Assembly: GCA_022704885.1 (NCBI GenBank)
Contig: JAKJFO010000005.1
Location: 387-56,022, forward strand
From: Candidatus Rifleibacteriota bacterium
GTDB lineage: Bacteria; Riflebacteria; Ozemobacteria; Ozemobacterales; Ozemobacteraceae
Length of the DNA stretch: 55,636 nucleotides
Direction of reading: 5' to 3'
Positions 15,875 through 24,156 of the stretch are shown here, one piece after another (within the stretch, counting starts at the first letter, position 1; every line of letters starts with the position of its first letter). The notes under the pieces are model-generated. The model made no database searches and was not told the DNA's origin. It saw nothing but the letters and a program-made list of their open reading frames with translations. Made by a program: the position numbers and the translations under genes.

Positions 15875-17248
15875 ATGGGACTTCTCGACAGTCTGCGTGG
15901 GGGCGGTTCAAACAAGGAACTCGAAGACCTGCGCCGCGAAATCGTCACGCTCAAAAACCAGCTGAAACTCAGCGAAAATGAAAAAACACTGCATCACCAG
16001 AAATATCTGACGATAATCGACAAGACACACGCATTCATGGAACGCCTCAAGATTCTTGTCGGCACTCTTGAAGACACATACGTTCTCGATCGCTGCTGGG
16101 ATCTGCTCGATCTTGCGCTGGGGATCAAAAAAGGCGCAATTTATCGACGAACAGACGAAGGCTGGGTAGCCGAACACCATGTCGGCTTCAAAGAAGATGA
16201 AATCCCGATTATTCCGCTTAACGAAGACTCGATGCCCGGATACGTCTCTGAGACAGGCGCAGTGCTGAGCCTTGCTCATCTGCGCAAACAGGATGACCTC
16301 GCCTACCTCGAACGACGCGGTGTTATCTCTGACTGCAAGATTGCATGCCCGGTACGAGTCGACGGCAACATTGAAAAGCTGATAATTATCTGTAACTATG
16401 CAGGCAATGTCTTTACCGGTGAAGATGATCTCGACACAGTAAATATGGTTGCGACTCTGCTTGGGCTGGTACTCAGCAATACCAAGGCGCTCGCCGAACA
16501 AAAGAGCGAATTCGAAAAGATGCGCAAACTTTTTTCGAGCATGGTTGCACCAGAAGTCATCGATCTGCTTGAAAAAAACCCGGAAGGCATCACTCTTGGC
16601 GGCGAACGCAAAAAGATCGCGATACTGTTCGTCGATATCCGTAATTTTACCGCGCTCGCCAAAACAATTACGCCTGAGCAGACGGTTGAACTGCTGAACC
16701 GCTACTTTGGCCTGATCACCGAAATTGTTCTGAGAAACCGCGGAACTCTCGACAAATTTATGGGCGACTCAGCCATGGCGCTTTTCGGCACCCCGAATAT
16801 TCATGTCAACCCCAGCCTGGCTGCTGTTCAGGCAGCCATGCAGATTCAGCGTGCCTTCGAAATCAAGATGCCACAATGGGTTGCTGAAGGGTTTCCTGAA
16901 TACGGTGTCGGCATTGGCATAAATTTTCAGGAAGTGATCGTCGGCAATGTCGGTTCGAGCAAACTTTCTAATTTTACCGCAGTTGGTGATGGTGTCAACA
17001 TCGCATCGCGTCTGTGCCATATCGCCAAACCCGGAGAAGTGCTGATAACCGGCTCATGCTACGAAAACATTCCAGACTGGCCAGGAGCGGTTGAAGAGCG
17101 TTTCGGGGTTACAGTCAAAGGCAGCGAATCGCTCACCGTGTTCTCTCTGGAAGATGCCCCCGGCGACAAGGCCTGCTGCCCGCAGTGCGGGCTGCCATTG
17201 CCGCTTGACGCGAGATTCTGTGGTGAATGCGGTTTCAGACGGGCATAA
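15875..17248 (+). CDS. GAF-domain class III adenylyl cyclase with C-terminal zinc ribbon
   Basis: This 457-residue soluble protein starts with a coiled coil (residues 12-60). A GAF-like domain (about 65-200) and a class III cyclase domain (about 245-415) follow. The two metal aspartates are Asp254 (FVDIRNFT) and Asp298 (KFMGD). Lys294 and the Asp in GDGVNIASRL are the residues that select ATP, and the Arg of ASRL fits the transition-state arginine. The enzyme should therefore make cAMP. The end holds a zinc ribbon (CCPQCGL...FCGECGF). It is the third gene of the PilT operon (RBS GAGGAG, 2-nt gap), which suggests a link between filament retraction and cAMP signalling. Confidence 0.9.
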   Translation: MGLLDSLRGGGSNKELEDLRREIVTLKNQLKLSENEKTLHHQKYLTIIDKTHAFMERLKILVGTLEDTYVLDRCWDLLDLALGIKKGAIYRRTDEGWVAEHHVGFKEDEIPIIPLNEDSMPGYVSETGAVLSLAHLRKQDDLAYLERRGVISDCKIACPVRVDGNIEKLIIICNYAGNVFTGEDDLDTVNMVATLLGLVLSNTKALAEQKSEFEKMRKLFSSMVAPEVIDLLEKNPEGITLGGERKKIAILFVDIRNFTALAKTITPEQTVELLNRYFGLITEIVLRNRGTLDKFMGDSAMALFGTPNIHVNPSLAAVQAAMQIQRAFEIKMPQWVAEGFPEYGVGIGINFQEVIVGNVGSSKLSNFTAVGDGVNIASRLCHIAKPGEVLITGSCYENIPDWPGAVEERFGVTVKGSESLTVFSLEDAPGDKACCPQCGLPLPLDARFCGECGFRRA

Positions 17249-17276
17249 CCTGGGTTTTATTTAGCTCTTTAACGAA

Positions 17277-17313
17277 GTGGGCTGTTGCAAAGCTGCAACA
17301 GCCCACTCTCTTT
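17277..17313 (+). terminator. Hairpin terminator after the PilT-cyclase operon
   Basis: GTGGGCTGTTGCA (17277-17289), a 4-nt loop and TGCAACAGCCCAC (17294-17306) form a perfect 13-bp stem, followed by TCTCTTT. It may also serve the converging gene that stops at 17336, though the U-tract is poor on that side. Confidence 0.75.
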
Positions 17314-17335
17314 AAGGACAACGAACGTCAGAAAC

Positions 17336-18100
17336 TCATACTGACATCAGCCAGTAATTTCGGCAATCGGTAGTACGTCCCATGAAACCGTATTCGATGA
17401 GATATCTTCTGATTGTCGTATGATCGTCGAAAACCTGCTTGAGAATCGTATCGACTTCCTTTTCCGTGTATTTGCGGTCTGGTTCGAACCTGGCGGCGAT
17501 GTGCCGCAACACCGCCAGCTTACACTTTTCCTTGATGTAAAAGGTGCTCAGTCGCCCGTCGAGACCGTCTGGAAAATACTTCCTGAGAATTTTTTCGTTT
17601 TCTTCGAGAGTGATTTTGTAGCGGTCATCAACCATGGTAGCGGTCGCGTGCGGTTCGATATACTTTTCCGGTGACACCTCGTTTTCTCTGATAAGCTCAC
17701 ATACAGCCATAAGAATTTTAGCCTGCCTTTCTTTCTCTTTGAGCGCAAATCGATGATTGCGAATAGTCGATGCGCTGCCGATACCAAGCTGCTGCTGAAT
17801 CTGGGCATCCGGCAAGCGGTTGTAGAAACAGCGCAGCAGTTTGCACATGTGCTCTGAGAAACCGGTCGACTTTTTGTCGAGGCCGATCAGATATTCGAAC
17901 ACAGAGCCATGCGCCCGTGTGATGTGCAGTTCCATGAATCGCCGCGCTTCATAGAACTCTGCTCCATCTTTGTAAATCATACCCTTTTCGATCTCGCGAC
18001 CGCAGATGATGCACTCGTAGAACTGCCGGGTTTCAGTAAAACCCTGCTTGATGATATCTATCGACAACTCCTGCCAACCCGTTGAGTTTTTCATAAACAT
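17336..18100 (-). CDS. DUF2087-domain transcriptional regulator with an N-terminal zinc-finger-like region
   Basis: This protein has about 254 residues. The C-terminal 85 residues match the DUF2087 pattern (ILRKYFPDGLDGRLSTFYIKE, then YTEKEVDTILKQ and RRYLIEYGFMGR). DUF2087 is usually joined to HTH regulators. The centre has an HTH-like segment (LPDAQIQQQLGIGSASTIRNHR). The N-terminus holds CIICG and a later H-x4-H (ELHITRAH), which can bind zinc. Two starts are possible, 18100 and 18094; AAAGG lies 5 nt before the first. It is a single gene with its own strong promoter. The target genes are unknown. Confidence 0.78.
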   Translation of the reverse strand: MFMKNSTGWQELSIDIIKQGFTETRQFYECIICGREIEKGMIYKDGAEFYEARRFMELHITRAHGSVFEYLIGLDKKSTGFSEHMCKLLRCFYNRLPDAQIQQQLGIGSASTIRNHRFALKEKERQAKILMAVCELIRENEVSPEKYIEPHATATMVDDRYKITLEENEKILRKYFPDGLDGRLSTFYIKEKCKLAVLRHIAARFEPDRKYTEKEVDTILKQVFDDHTTIRRYLIEYGFMGRTTDCRNYWLMSV

Positions 18101-18127
18101 TTTAACCTTTAGTTTGCATATAAATAG

Positions 18128-18156
18128 ATTATACACAAATTATCTACAAAAAGCAA
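18128..18156 (-). promoter_or_regulatory. Predicted sigma-70 promoter of the DUF2087 regulator
   Basis: The minus strand has TTGCTT (18156-18151), 17 nt, then a consensus TATAAT (18133-18128). It lies about 28 nt before the start codon. Confidence 0.7.
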
Positions 18157-18269
18157 TACTGTCTGGTTATAAAAAATTACTTCTCAACAATGAGCCAAAA
18201 CGATGTTCAGCTGGAGTCATATCTCACGAACAATTCTTGTCCTGTGAGATTCTGCGCATTCAGTAAAAA

Positions 18270-19643
18270 TTACCGGGCTGTAGAACCGGAAGACAGGATC
18301 ATATAGATATCGTTAACATTGCTGCCGGTATAGCCGGTATGAACAAGGTCGCCGAGGGCATTGAAAAAGCTGTATGAATCGTTATTCTGCAAAAAAGTCT
18401 CTGGTTTCATATCGAGTTTTTGGGCGCGCACCAGAGTGGTTCCGTCAACAATAGCGCCGCAGGCATCGGTCGGCCCGTCTATACCGTCAGTAGCAAGCAC
18501 AGCGACCAGCAGATTTTCATAGCCGGCCAGGTCGTGTACTGCGGCCAGCGCCGCCTGCTGGTTGCGGCCGCCACTGCCACGCCCTGAGACTTTTACGGTT
18601 GCCTCGCCGCCCATGATGACCGCTACAGGAAAAGCAGAGCGGGCAGCTGCAACAGCTCTGGCTGCGAGATTGTGCCCAAGCTGGCAGGCATCACCCTGCC
18701 AGGGTTCCTTAACAACCTCGACTTTAAAACCGGCAGCGGCGAGACTTTTGCCGGCAGCATCCAACGCCAGACAGTTGTTGCCGACAACCCGGGTTACAGT
18801 TTCTGTAAAAGCAACATCGCCCGGTTTTGGCGTTTCTTCAATCAGACCGGCAACACCTGCAGACAATCGTTCTCTTGCTGTCACCGGCACTTCATGCCAC
18901 AGGTCGTAACGTTGCAGAACAGCAACTGCATCGGCGAAAGTCGTGGTATCCGGCACGGTTGGGCCCGAAGCAATGACCTCGAGTGGATCACCGATAACAT
19001 CTGAAAGAATGAGATTGAGCGGGCGGGCCGGGTAGATCCGCCGTGCCAGCCATCCGCCTTTGATGCCGCTCAGATGTTTGCGCACAGCGTTAATATCACC
19101 AATAGATGCGCCTGACTTAAGCAACAACGATGTCACCGCCTGCTTGTCAGCAAGAGAAACACCTAGAGCGGGCAGCGGCAGCAGACTTGAACCGCCCCCC
19201 GAAATCAGACAGATCACCAGATCACCTGATTCTGCCGCATCTGCCAGTTTAATGATGCGGCGGCAGCCCGCTACCCCGCTATCGTCAGGTATCGGATGCC
19301 CGGCGCGGTTGAGAGAAATCAGCCTGGTGCTGAAGTCAGTTTCATGCGGAATATTAACGCAACCGGCAGTCAGCCTGTCACCGAGCAGTTGTTCGAGCGC
19401 ACCTGCCATGACACCGCTGGCTTTGCCAGCGCCAACGACATAGACTTTGCCAGCACCAATATCGATATTACTTTCGCCGATCTTCAGAATTTTATCATCG
19501 ATCGACAGCATTGATTTGAGCAGTTTGGCTGGCTCGACACATTCAAGAGCTGAGTTATAAGCCAACAAAGCCGCCTTACGCAGGTGCGCACAGCCCTGAC
19601 TCACGGTCTGGTCAGACAGTTGCTGAAGATTTTTAACATACAT
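18270..19643 (-). CDS. Glycerate 2-kinase (MOFRL/DUF4147 family)
   Basis: This 457-residue enzyme should phosphorylate D-glycerate to 2-phosphoglycerate. Family motifs seen are VVGAGKASGVMA near the N-terminus, RAGHPIPDDSG, LISGGGSSLLPLPA, NAVRKHLSGIKGG, the DVIGDP motif and the MOFRL domain (GGEATVKVSGRGSGGRNQQ, ATDGIDGPTDACGA). The length is normal. The ATG at 19643 follows AGGTGG and is preferred over a longer frame opening at 19706. No other glycerate or serine-cycle gene is near, so the gene appears to stand alone. Confidence 0.92.
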   Translation of the reverse strand: MYVKNLQQLSDQTVSQGCAHLRKAALLAYNSALECVEPAKLLKSMLSIDDKILKIGESNIDIGAGKVYVVGAGKASGVMAGALEQLLGDRLTAGCVNIPHETDFSTRLISLNRAGHPIPDDSGVAGCRRIIKLADAAESGDLVICLISGGGSSLLPLPALGVSLADKQAVTSLLLKSGASIGDINAVRKHLSGIKGGWLARRIYPARPLNLILSDVIGDPLEVIASGPTVPDTTTFADAVAVLQRYDLWHEVPVTARERLSAGVAGLIEETPKPGDVAFTETVTRVVGNNCLALDAAGKSLAAAGFKVEVVKEPWQGDACQLGHNLAARAVAAARSAFPVAVIMGGEATVKVSGRGSGGRNQQAALAAVHDLAGYENLLVAVLATDGIDGPTDACGAIVDGTTLVRAQKLDMKPETFLQNNDSYSFFNALGDLVHTGYTGSNVNDIYMILSSGSTAR

Positions 19644-19677
19644 ACTCAGCCCACCTGCGCTGTTTCTTATTTTCTTC

Positions 19678-19706
19678 AAAATAAGCCATTCCGCCAGCAA
19701 ACGCAA
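19678..19706 (-). promoter_or_regulatory. Predicted promoter of glycerate kinase
   Basis: The minus strand reads TTGCGT (19706-19701), 17 nt, TATTTT (19683-19678), about 35 nt before the ATG. It forms a divergent pair with the promoter at 19731-19759. Confidence 0.45.
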
Positions 19707-19730
19707 CGCAACCCTTTAAAGTGTGACGGT

Positions 19731-19759
19731 TTGACACATTTCGAACCACGGGGTACACT
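19731..19759 (+). promoter_or_regulatory. Predicted strong promoter of the metallopeptidase gene
   Basis: Consensus TTGACA (19731-19736), a 17-nt spacer and TACACT (19754-19759) lie 30 nt before the ATG at 19790. Confidence 0.7.
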
Positions 19760-19789
19760 GATAGCAGAAGAAATACAGCGGAGGTTTTC

Positions 19790-21025
19790 ATGCTGAAAAA
19801 TTACTACCAACAGCCCTTGTGCCTGTTTCTGACTATATTTCTGATTATAATAAGCCTGGGAAGCCGTCTGCCAGCCGCCGAAACTGAACTGGCCGGGTTC
19901 ACCGAAGAACGGATCGATGAGATTAAAAAAGCGATAGAACCGGTTTTAAAGGGCCAACCGGTGACCGACATGCCAGAAGAAGACAGACAATTGCTGTTTC
20001 TCGCCGAAATGCTTTATTCAGACTCTTTTGAGCTGTTTCTGGCGCATGGCGAATACCTTGCCGACGTCAAGCGTGATTATACCCAGGCGATTCCGAGGCT
20101 GAAACGCGCCTATGAACTCAAGCCCAAAGAACTCAAGATTCTCGAAAAACTGGCTGAGTGCCATCAGGCATTAAAGCAGGAAGCCAGCGAGGTCTCATGC
20201 TGGGAAACCCTGCGCGAACTGCTCGAAAACGACGAAACCCCCGAAAAACGCGACCTGCGCGAACGTGTAATGGTAAACCTGGAACGCATGGCCCGGGAAA
20301 ACGCCATGATGATGCGAGCCGGCCGAAGATTCATCATCTATACGCCGGTAGACAGTGCCTACACCTATGTCACCCATGAACTGATCGATGACCGGCTTGA
20401 AGAAATATATCTGCAGGTAACCGGTGATCTCGCCTGCATACCGGCCTTTCGCACCTCGATACTGGTGCTCGATCCGATCAAATTCGAACAAGTCAGCCCA
20501 ACCTCATGGGCCGGCGGATTTGCTACGGGCGGCAAGTCGATGACCCTGCCCGCCGACAGCTTTCCGCGAACCGAACCCGAAACCAGGCTGCCAGCGCGCA
20601 AACTGGTAACACACGAATTCACCCATAACATAATCTTCATCATGGGCGGCGGGCATTGCCCGACCTGGCTCAACGAAGGCCTGGCGGTTTTCTCAGAGAA
20701 AAAAGACGATGGCTTCACTGAATTCAAGCCTTATGTGCCGGCGCCGCACGAAATCATGGATATCGAAGAACTCGAAAAAGAATTTCAGGAAATCAGAAAA
20801 CTCGGCAAAGAATCGCTTGAAAGAGTTCACAAAGCCTATCAACTTGCCGGACTTTACGCACGCTTTCTGATTCAGAACGGCACCATGGCTGCCCCTAGAC
20901 AGATCATCAACAGTCTGAAAACTGGCATTGAAATGGAAGAAGCACTGAACACCGTCACCGGCCTCAGTATTCGCCAGTTCGAAAACGATTTCAAGGCTTG
21001 GACAGCGGAACTCGCCAGTAACTGA
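19790..21025 (+). CDS. Secreted gluzincin metallopeptidase with an N-terminal TPR-like region
   Basis: This 411-residue protein has a signal peptide (residues 1-29, ending LPAAE). Residues about 70-150 look like TPR helices (DYTQAIPRLKRAYELKPKEL). The C-terminal half is a gluzincin peptidase of the MA-like group, with the zinc motif HEFTH (275-279) and the third ligand Glu296 in WLNEGLAVFSE, 16 residues on. The protein should be periplasmic or cell-surface. A good GGAGG site and a consensus promoter precede it. It may or may not be transcribed with the HEAT gene 61 nt downstream. Confidence 0.88.
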   Translation: MLKNYYQQPLCLFLTIFLIIISLGSRLPAAETELAGFTEERIDEIKKAIEPVLKGQPVTDMPEEDRQLLFLAEMLYSDSFELFLAHGEYLADVKRDYTQAIPRLKRAYELKPKELKILEKLAECHQALKQEASEVSCWETLRELLENDETPEKRDLRERVMVNLERMARENAMMMRAGRRFIIYTPVDSAYTYVTHELIDDRLEEIYLQVTGDLACIPAFRTSILVLDPIKFEQVSPTSWAGGFATGGKSMTLPADSFPRTEPETRLPARKLVTHEFTHNIIFIMGGGHCPTWLNEGLAVFSEKKDDGFTEFKPYVPAPHEIMDIEELEKEFQEIRKLGKESLERVHKAYQLAGLYARFLIQNGTMAAPRQIINSLKTGIEMEEALNTVTGLSIRQFENDFKAWTAELASN

Positions 21026-21086
21026 ACATTCAATTTCTACAGTCTGGCCAATCTACCATTCACCAGAACCGGCAAGTGAGAACGAA

Positions 21087-23387
21087 ATGATGCAGAATTC
21101 AGACAACCATTATCTGTTGGAAATTTTTCTGGCTGATCTTAAATCTGATGAAAAGTTTATCAGAGAACTTGCCATTTTTCAGCTGCATCACCACATCGAG
21201 AGCGACAAGGTAAGAGCAGAACTCAAAGCTGCCGCCGAAACCGAAAGCGATCCCTACCTGAAAGGCATGATCGAATCACTTCTGTCTTCGACCAGTCAGA
21301 GTGAACCTTCGCTGGCCAGACAGTCATCGTCGGTTGCCAGTTCAGAAGAACTGCTGCAACAATGGCGCTCGCGCGAGTTGAACAATGTAGCCGAACTGAT
21401 CAGACAAATTGCTCTGTTGCCAGCAGACCGGCAGGAACTGACGATACGACAGCTTATCTGCGAAGAGAGCGAAATGTTCAGGCTCATTCCGATATTTTCG
21501 CTCAAGCATGAGCTGATCAGAAGACCGCAGACAATTACCACTCTTGCAGAAATGCTGATGACCAGCGATCAGCTGTTCGTCATCAGACTGATACCTTTTC
21601 TGGCCGAACATGGGCGCGACCATCTGACCAGAGCATTGCCACAACTGCTCAAGCACCAGAACTTCATGATCAGGGCAGAATCGATCAGATTTCTCTTCAA
21701 GATTTCGCGAAAGCACGCACTCAGACTTCTGGAAGAGCTGATTTTTGCCAATACTGCCAGTCGCAAGTCGGCAAGCACTTTTCTGTTGCTGTTTCCATTT
21801 GAAGACGTGCAGAATATCGTGCTAAGTCTCATAGACAGCGGCTCTCTGCAAGATCCTTTTCTTTACCGCCTGATAATCTATCTGGTGGCGAACAACCCTG
21901 ATTCCAACTTCTTCAAGAGACTGACGGTAATGCAGGTTCTACGCGGCGACGACATACCTGAGCTGATAAAGGTCAGGCGCGAAGCAGCAGAAGCACTTAG
22001 CATAGCCGGACTGATCAATGAAGACATCGAAGCCTTCTGCAGCAGTTCGCTCGAACGTGTCTCTGAATACATCAAAGACCGCTCGGGCATAAAAATAGCT
22101 CCCGTAACCGGAGAACCTGAACCGGCATCGGTCGAGGCACCAATCCAGCCAACTGCAACAGTGTCAGCTGAGCCTGCGAAAACAGATCAAACACCGCCAC
22201 AGAAACCTGTCGTGCCGGCCAAAACAGGGCAAAGCGGCAACGCCAATGCCGTAAAACTCCAGGAAATGCTGGCAAAATCGAACTTGTCAAACGAAGACAG
22301 TGTCGTTTTACGCAGAATGTTGATGGAAAGGCAGCCTGACAGCCTTAACGAACTGATCCTCAACCTAATAACAAAGTTCAAACCATCTGATTCGCAGGCT
22401 ATCAAATGGCTTGAAGATAATCTCGAAAGCATGCCTGCCAGAGAAAGTCTGCTGACAATCAAACTTCTGGCGGAACTCAACCCGGCCCGGCTATTGCCAC
22501 ATCTGCCAGTATTGAGCGTGAGCGAGAACGAAATGATTGTCACTCAGGCAATCAGACTTTTCAGAAAGCACAATTTAAAGGGTCTGCTCAAGCAGATCAA
22601 CAGCTGGCTTAATGAAGACAGGGAGCGCTCATGGAAATCAGCCATCAATGCCCTGCTGCAGATCAAAATTGAAACATCCCGAGATATTCTGCTTAAAATC
22701 TTCAGAAACACAAATCGCATCTCTCTGATCAAGTATTTTGCACCAGTTTTCAAAATTTCGCCCGACCACATCACCCTGTTCGAACTTGAACTCATGTCAG
22801 CCGAAAGCCGCGGCAGCAAGCATGAACTGCTTGAAGAAATCGTAAATGAGCTGAAAGAGGCTCTTGGGGTTGCCACTCAAAAAGATGGCGCAACAACAGA
22901 TACTTCTTCGCTATTATCAGCTGGAATTCAGGTCAAATGGAATGAGCTGCGACAAAGTCTCGACAAGATCCGTTACATTTCAAAAAATGATTTGCTCACC
23001 GATTCTCTGATCAGTTTTGCCGAAAGGCATATTGCCAAAGCACTGATTGTAACGACCATGCTGTTTATCTATACCTTCTGGCCTGATAACAGTCTGGTCG
23101 AGAATCAGGGCCCCGAAGACCCCACGATTACTCAGAGATTCGAGATAAATCAACCGGCAGCCGAGCTGAAACCAGGTGATCACAAGATTTTCAAGCTCGA
23201 AAGCTATGATCCGATCAACCGATCATGGAAGGCGACCGGCCTCGATGGCAAGGTATACAAACTCAAGGTTCCCATTCCCGGCGATTTTACAGCAGGTTTC
23301 AAGGGAGACTTCAAGATACTTTATTACAGCGTCACCAGACTGGGTTACCCGGTAGTAGCCTGCGATCTGGTCTCTGAGGCAAAGTAA
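21087..23387 (+). CDS. HEAT-repeat protein with single membrane segment (family member 1)
   Basis: This 766-residue protein has about 320 residues of HEAT-like helical pairs, a Pro/Ala-rich linker (residues ~340-385), more HEAT-like helices (~390-590) and one membrane helix (HIAKALIVTTMLFIYTFW, around 655). The ~95-residue C-terminal beta domain (DHKIFKLESYDPINRSWKAT...) would lie across the membrane. The first half is clearly homologous to the 729-aa protein at 32043-34232: both share LPFED, then LI(D/E)SG, NNPDS-FFKRL and AGL. Its N- and C-terminal layout also matches the 284-aa protein at 28870-29724. The family was not recognised. The other two copies sit inside a pseudopilin operon, so a role in scaffolding that system is likely. 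Confidence 0.8.
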   Translation: MMQNSDNHYLLEIFLADLKSDEKFIRELAIFQLHHHIESDKVRAELKAAAETESDPYLKGMIESLLSSTSQSEPSLARQSSSVASSEELLQQWRSRELNNVAELIRQIALLPADRQELTIRQLICEESEMFRLIPIFSLKHELIRRPQTITTLAEMLMTSDQLFVIRLIPFLAEHGRDHLTRALPQLLKHQNFMIRAESIRFLFKISRKHALRLLEELIFANTASRKSASTFLLLFPFEDVQNIVLSLIDSGSLQDPFLYRLIIYLVANNPDSNFFKRLTVMQVLRGDDIPELIKVRREAAEALSIAGLINEDIEAFCSSSLERVSEYIKDRSGIKIAPVTGEPEPASVEAPIQPTATVSAEPAKTDQTPPQKPVVPAKTGQSGNANAVKLQEMLAKSNLSNEDSVVLRRMLMERQPDSLNELILNLITKFKPSDSQAIKWLEDNLESMPARESLLTIKLLAELNPARLLPHLPVLSVSENEMIVTQAIRLFRKHNLKGLLKQINSWLNEDRERSWKSAINALLQIKIETSRDILLKIFRNTNRISLIKYFAPVFKISPDHITLFELELMSAESRGSKHELLEEIVNELKEALGVATQKDGATTDTSSLLSAGIQVKWNELRQSLDKIRYISKNDLLTDSLISFAERHIAKALIVTTMLFIYTFWPDNSLVENQGPEDPTITQRFEINQPAAELKPGDHKIFKLESYDPINRSWKATGLDGKVYKLKVPIPGDFTAGFKGDFKILYYSVTRLGYPVVACDLVSEAK

Positions 23388-23402
23388 GCACGAGACATAA
23401 TA

Positions 23403-24026
23403 TTATTCTTTCGGCACCCATTTGCCGTCGATTTTGAGATAATTGAACGAATCGCCAGCAGCATCAAATGGAGTCGGGCTAAGGCGAATCTCTTTATCGT
23501 CGGCAATAATTTTCTGTTTTGCTTCAACGGTACGAGTTTCGCCGTTGTTACCGGTAAAAGAGACTTTACCTTCTTCGACGCCGACCACAGTCATGTTATC
23601 CAGTATTCTGACCATGAATCTGGTGCCGAGAACGCAGGTAACTCCCTGCGGAGATTTAACCTTGAAACCACCCTTGTTTTTTTCGATTTTATAAATCGCC
23701 ATGCCAGAATTCTGAGCAACATAATCCTTGCCCGGCTCAAGCTCAAACATGCTGTCTGACTTTATTTCAACCGTGCCCTGGCCATTGATGACGAGATTTG
23801 CAAAAGATTCTTCGCCTGTTTTGACTATGCCACCGGCTTTGACTGCATCATTGACTGCGGCATCTTTAAAGGCTGCTGCAGCTGTCTGCCGGATCTCGAC
23901 CTTACCAGAAACGGCCTGGACCGTTGCTGTCAGACTGGCGGCATCATTGCCACATCCCGAAAGAACAACGAGAAATGTCATCAACACCACCATTATGCAG
24001 CAGAATTTTTTACCTGATAATGTCAT
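23403..24026 (-). CDS. FecR-domain lipoprotein
   Basis: This 207-residue protein has a lipoprotein signal (hydrophobic core, lipobox LSGC with Cys25). The mature part is a FecR-like beta domain (VSGKVEIR..., GGIVKTGEESFANLVI, TVEIKSDSMFELE, VKSPQGVTCVLGTRFMVR, GKVSFTGNNGETRTVEA). Stand-alone FecR domains outside the TonB systems usually bind peptidoglycan or act as periplasmic signalling partners. It is divergent from the CHASE2-phosphatase gene, and the two share a 130-nt intergenic region with a perfect dyad. A second FecR domain is in the anti-sigma factor at 37570-38499. Confidence 0.87.
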   Translation of the reverse strand: MTLSGKKFCCIMVVLMTFLVVLSGCGNDAASLTATVQAVSGKVEIRQTAAAAFKDAAVNDAVKAGGIVKTGEESFANLVINGQGTVEIKSDSMFELEPGKDYVAQNSGMAIYKIEKNKGGFKVKSPQGVTCVLGTRFMVRILDNMTVVGVEEGKVSFTGNNGETRTVEAKQKIIADDKEIRLSPTPFDAAGDSFNYLKIDGKWVPKE

Positions 24027-24076
24027 GTTGAGTCCTCCTTTACCCTACTAACATCAATAACGCTGAAAAAGCCGAA

Positions 24077-24104
24077 TTTGTAATGCGCTTTTCTTTATTA
24101 CAAA
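24077..24104. promoter_or_regulatory. Perfect dyad between FecR lipoprotein and CHASE2-phosphatase genes
   Basis: TTTGTAAT (24077-24084) and ATTACAAA (24097-24104) are perfect inverted arms with a 12-nt spacer, centred in the divergent promoter region. The form fits a dimeric regulator site acting on both genes. The regulator is not known. Confidence 0.5.
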
Positions 24105-24156
24105 AATTGGTCAGATGTGAGGTATTATAACAAAATCAGATAGAGAACGGAAATCT

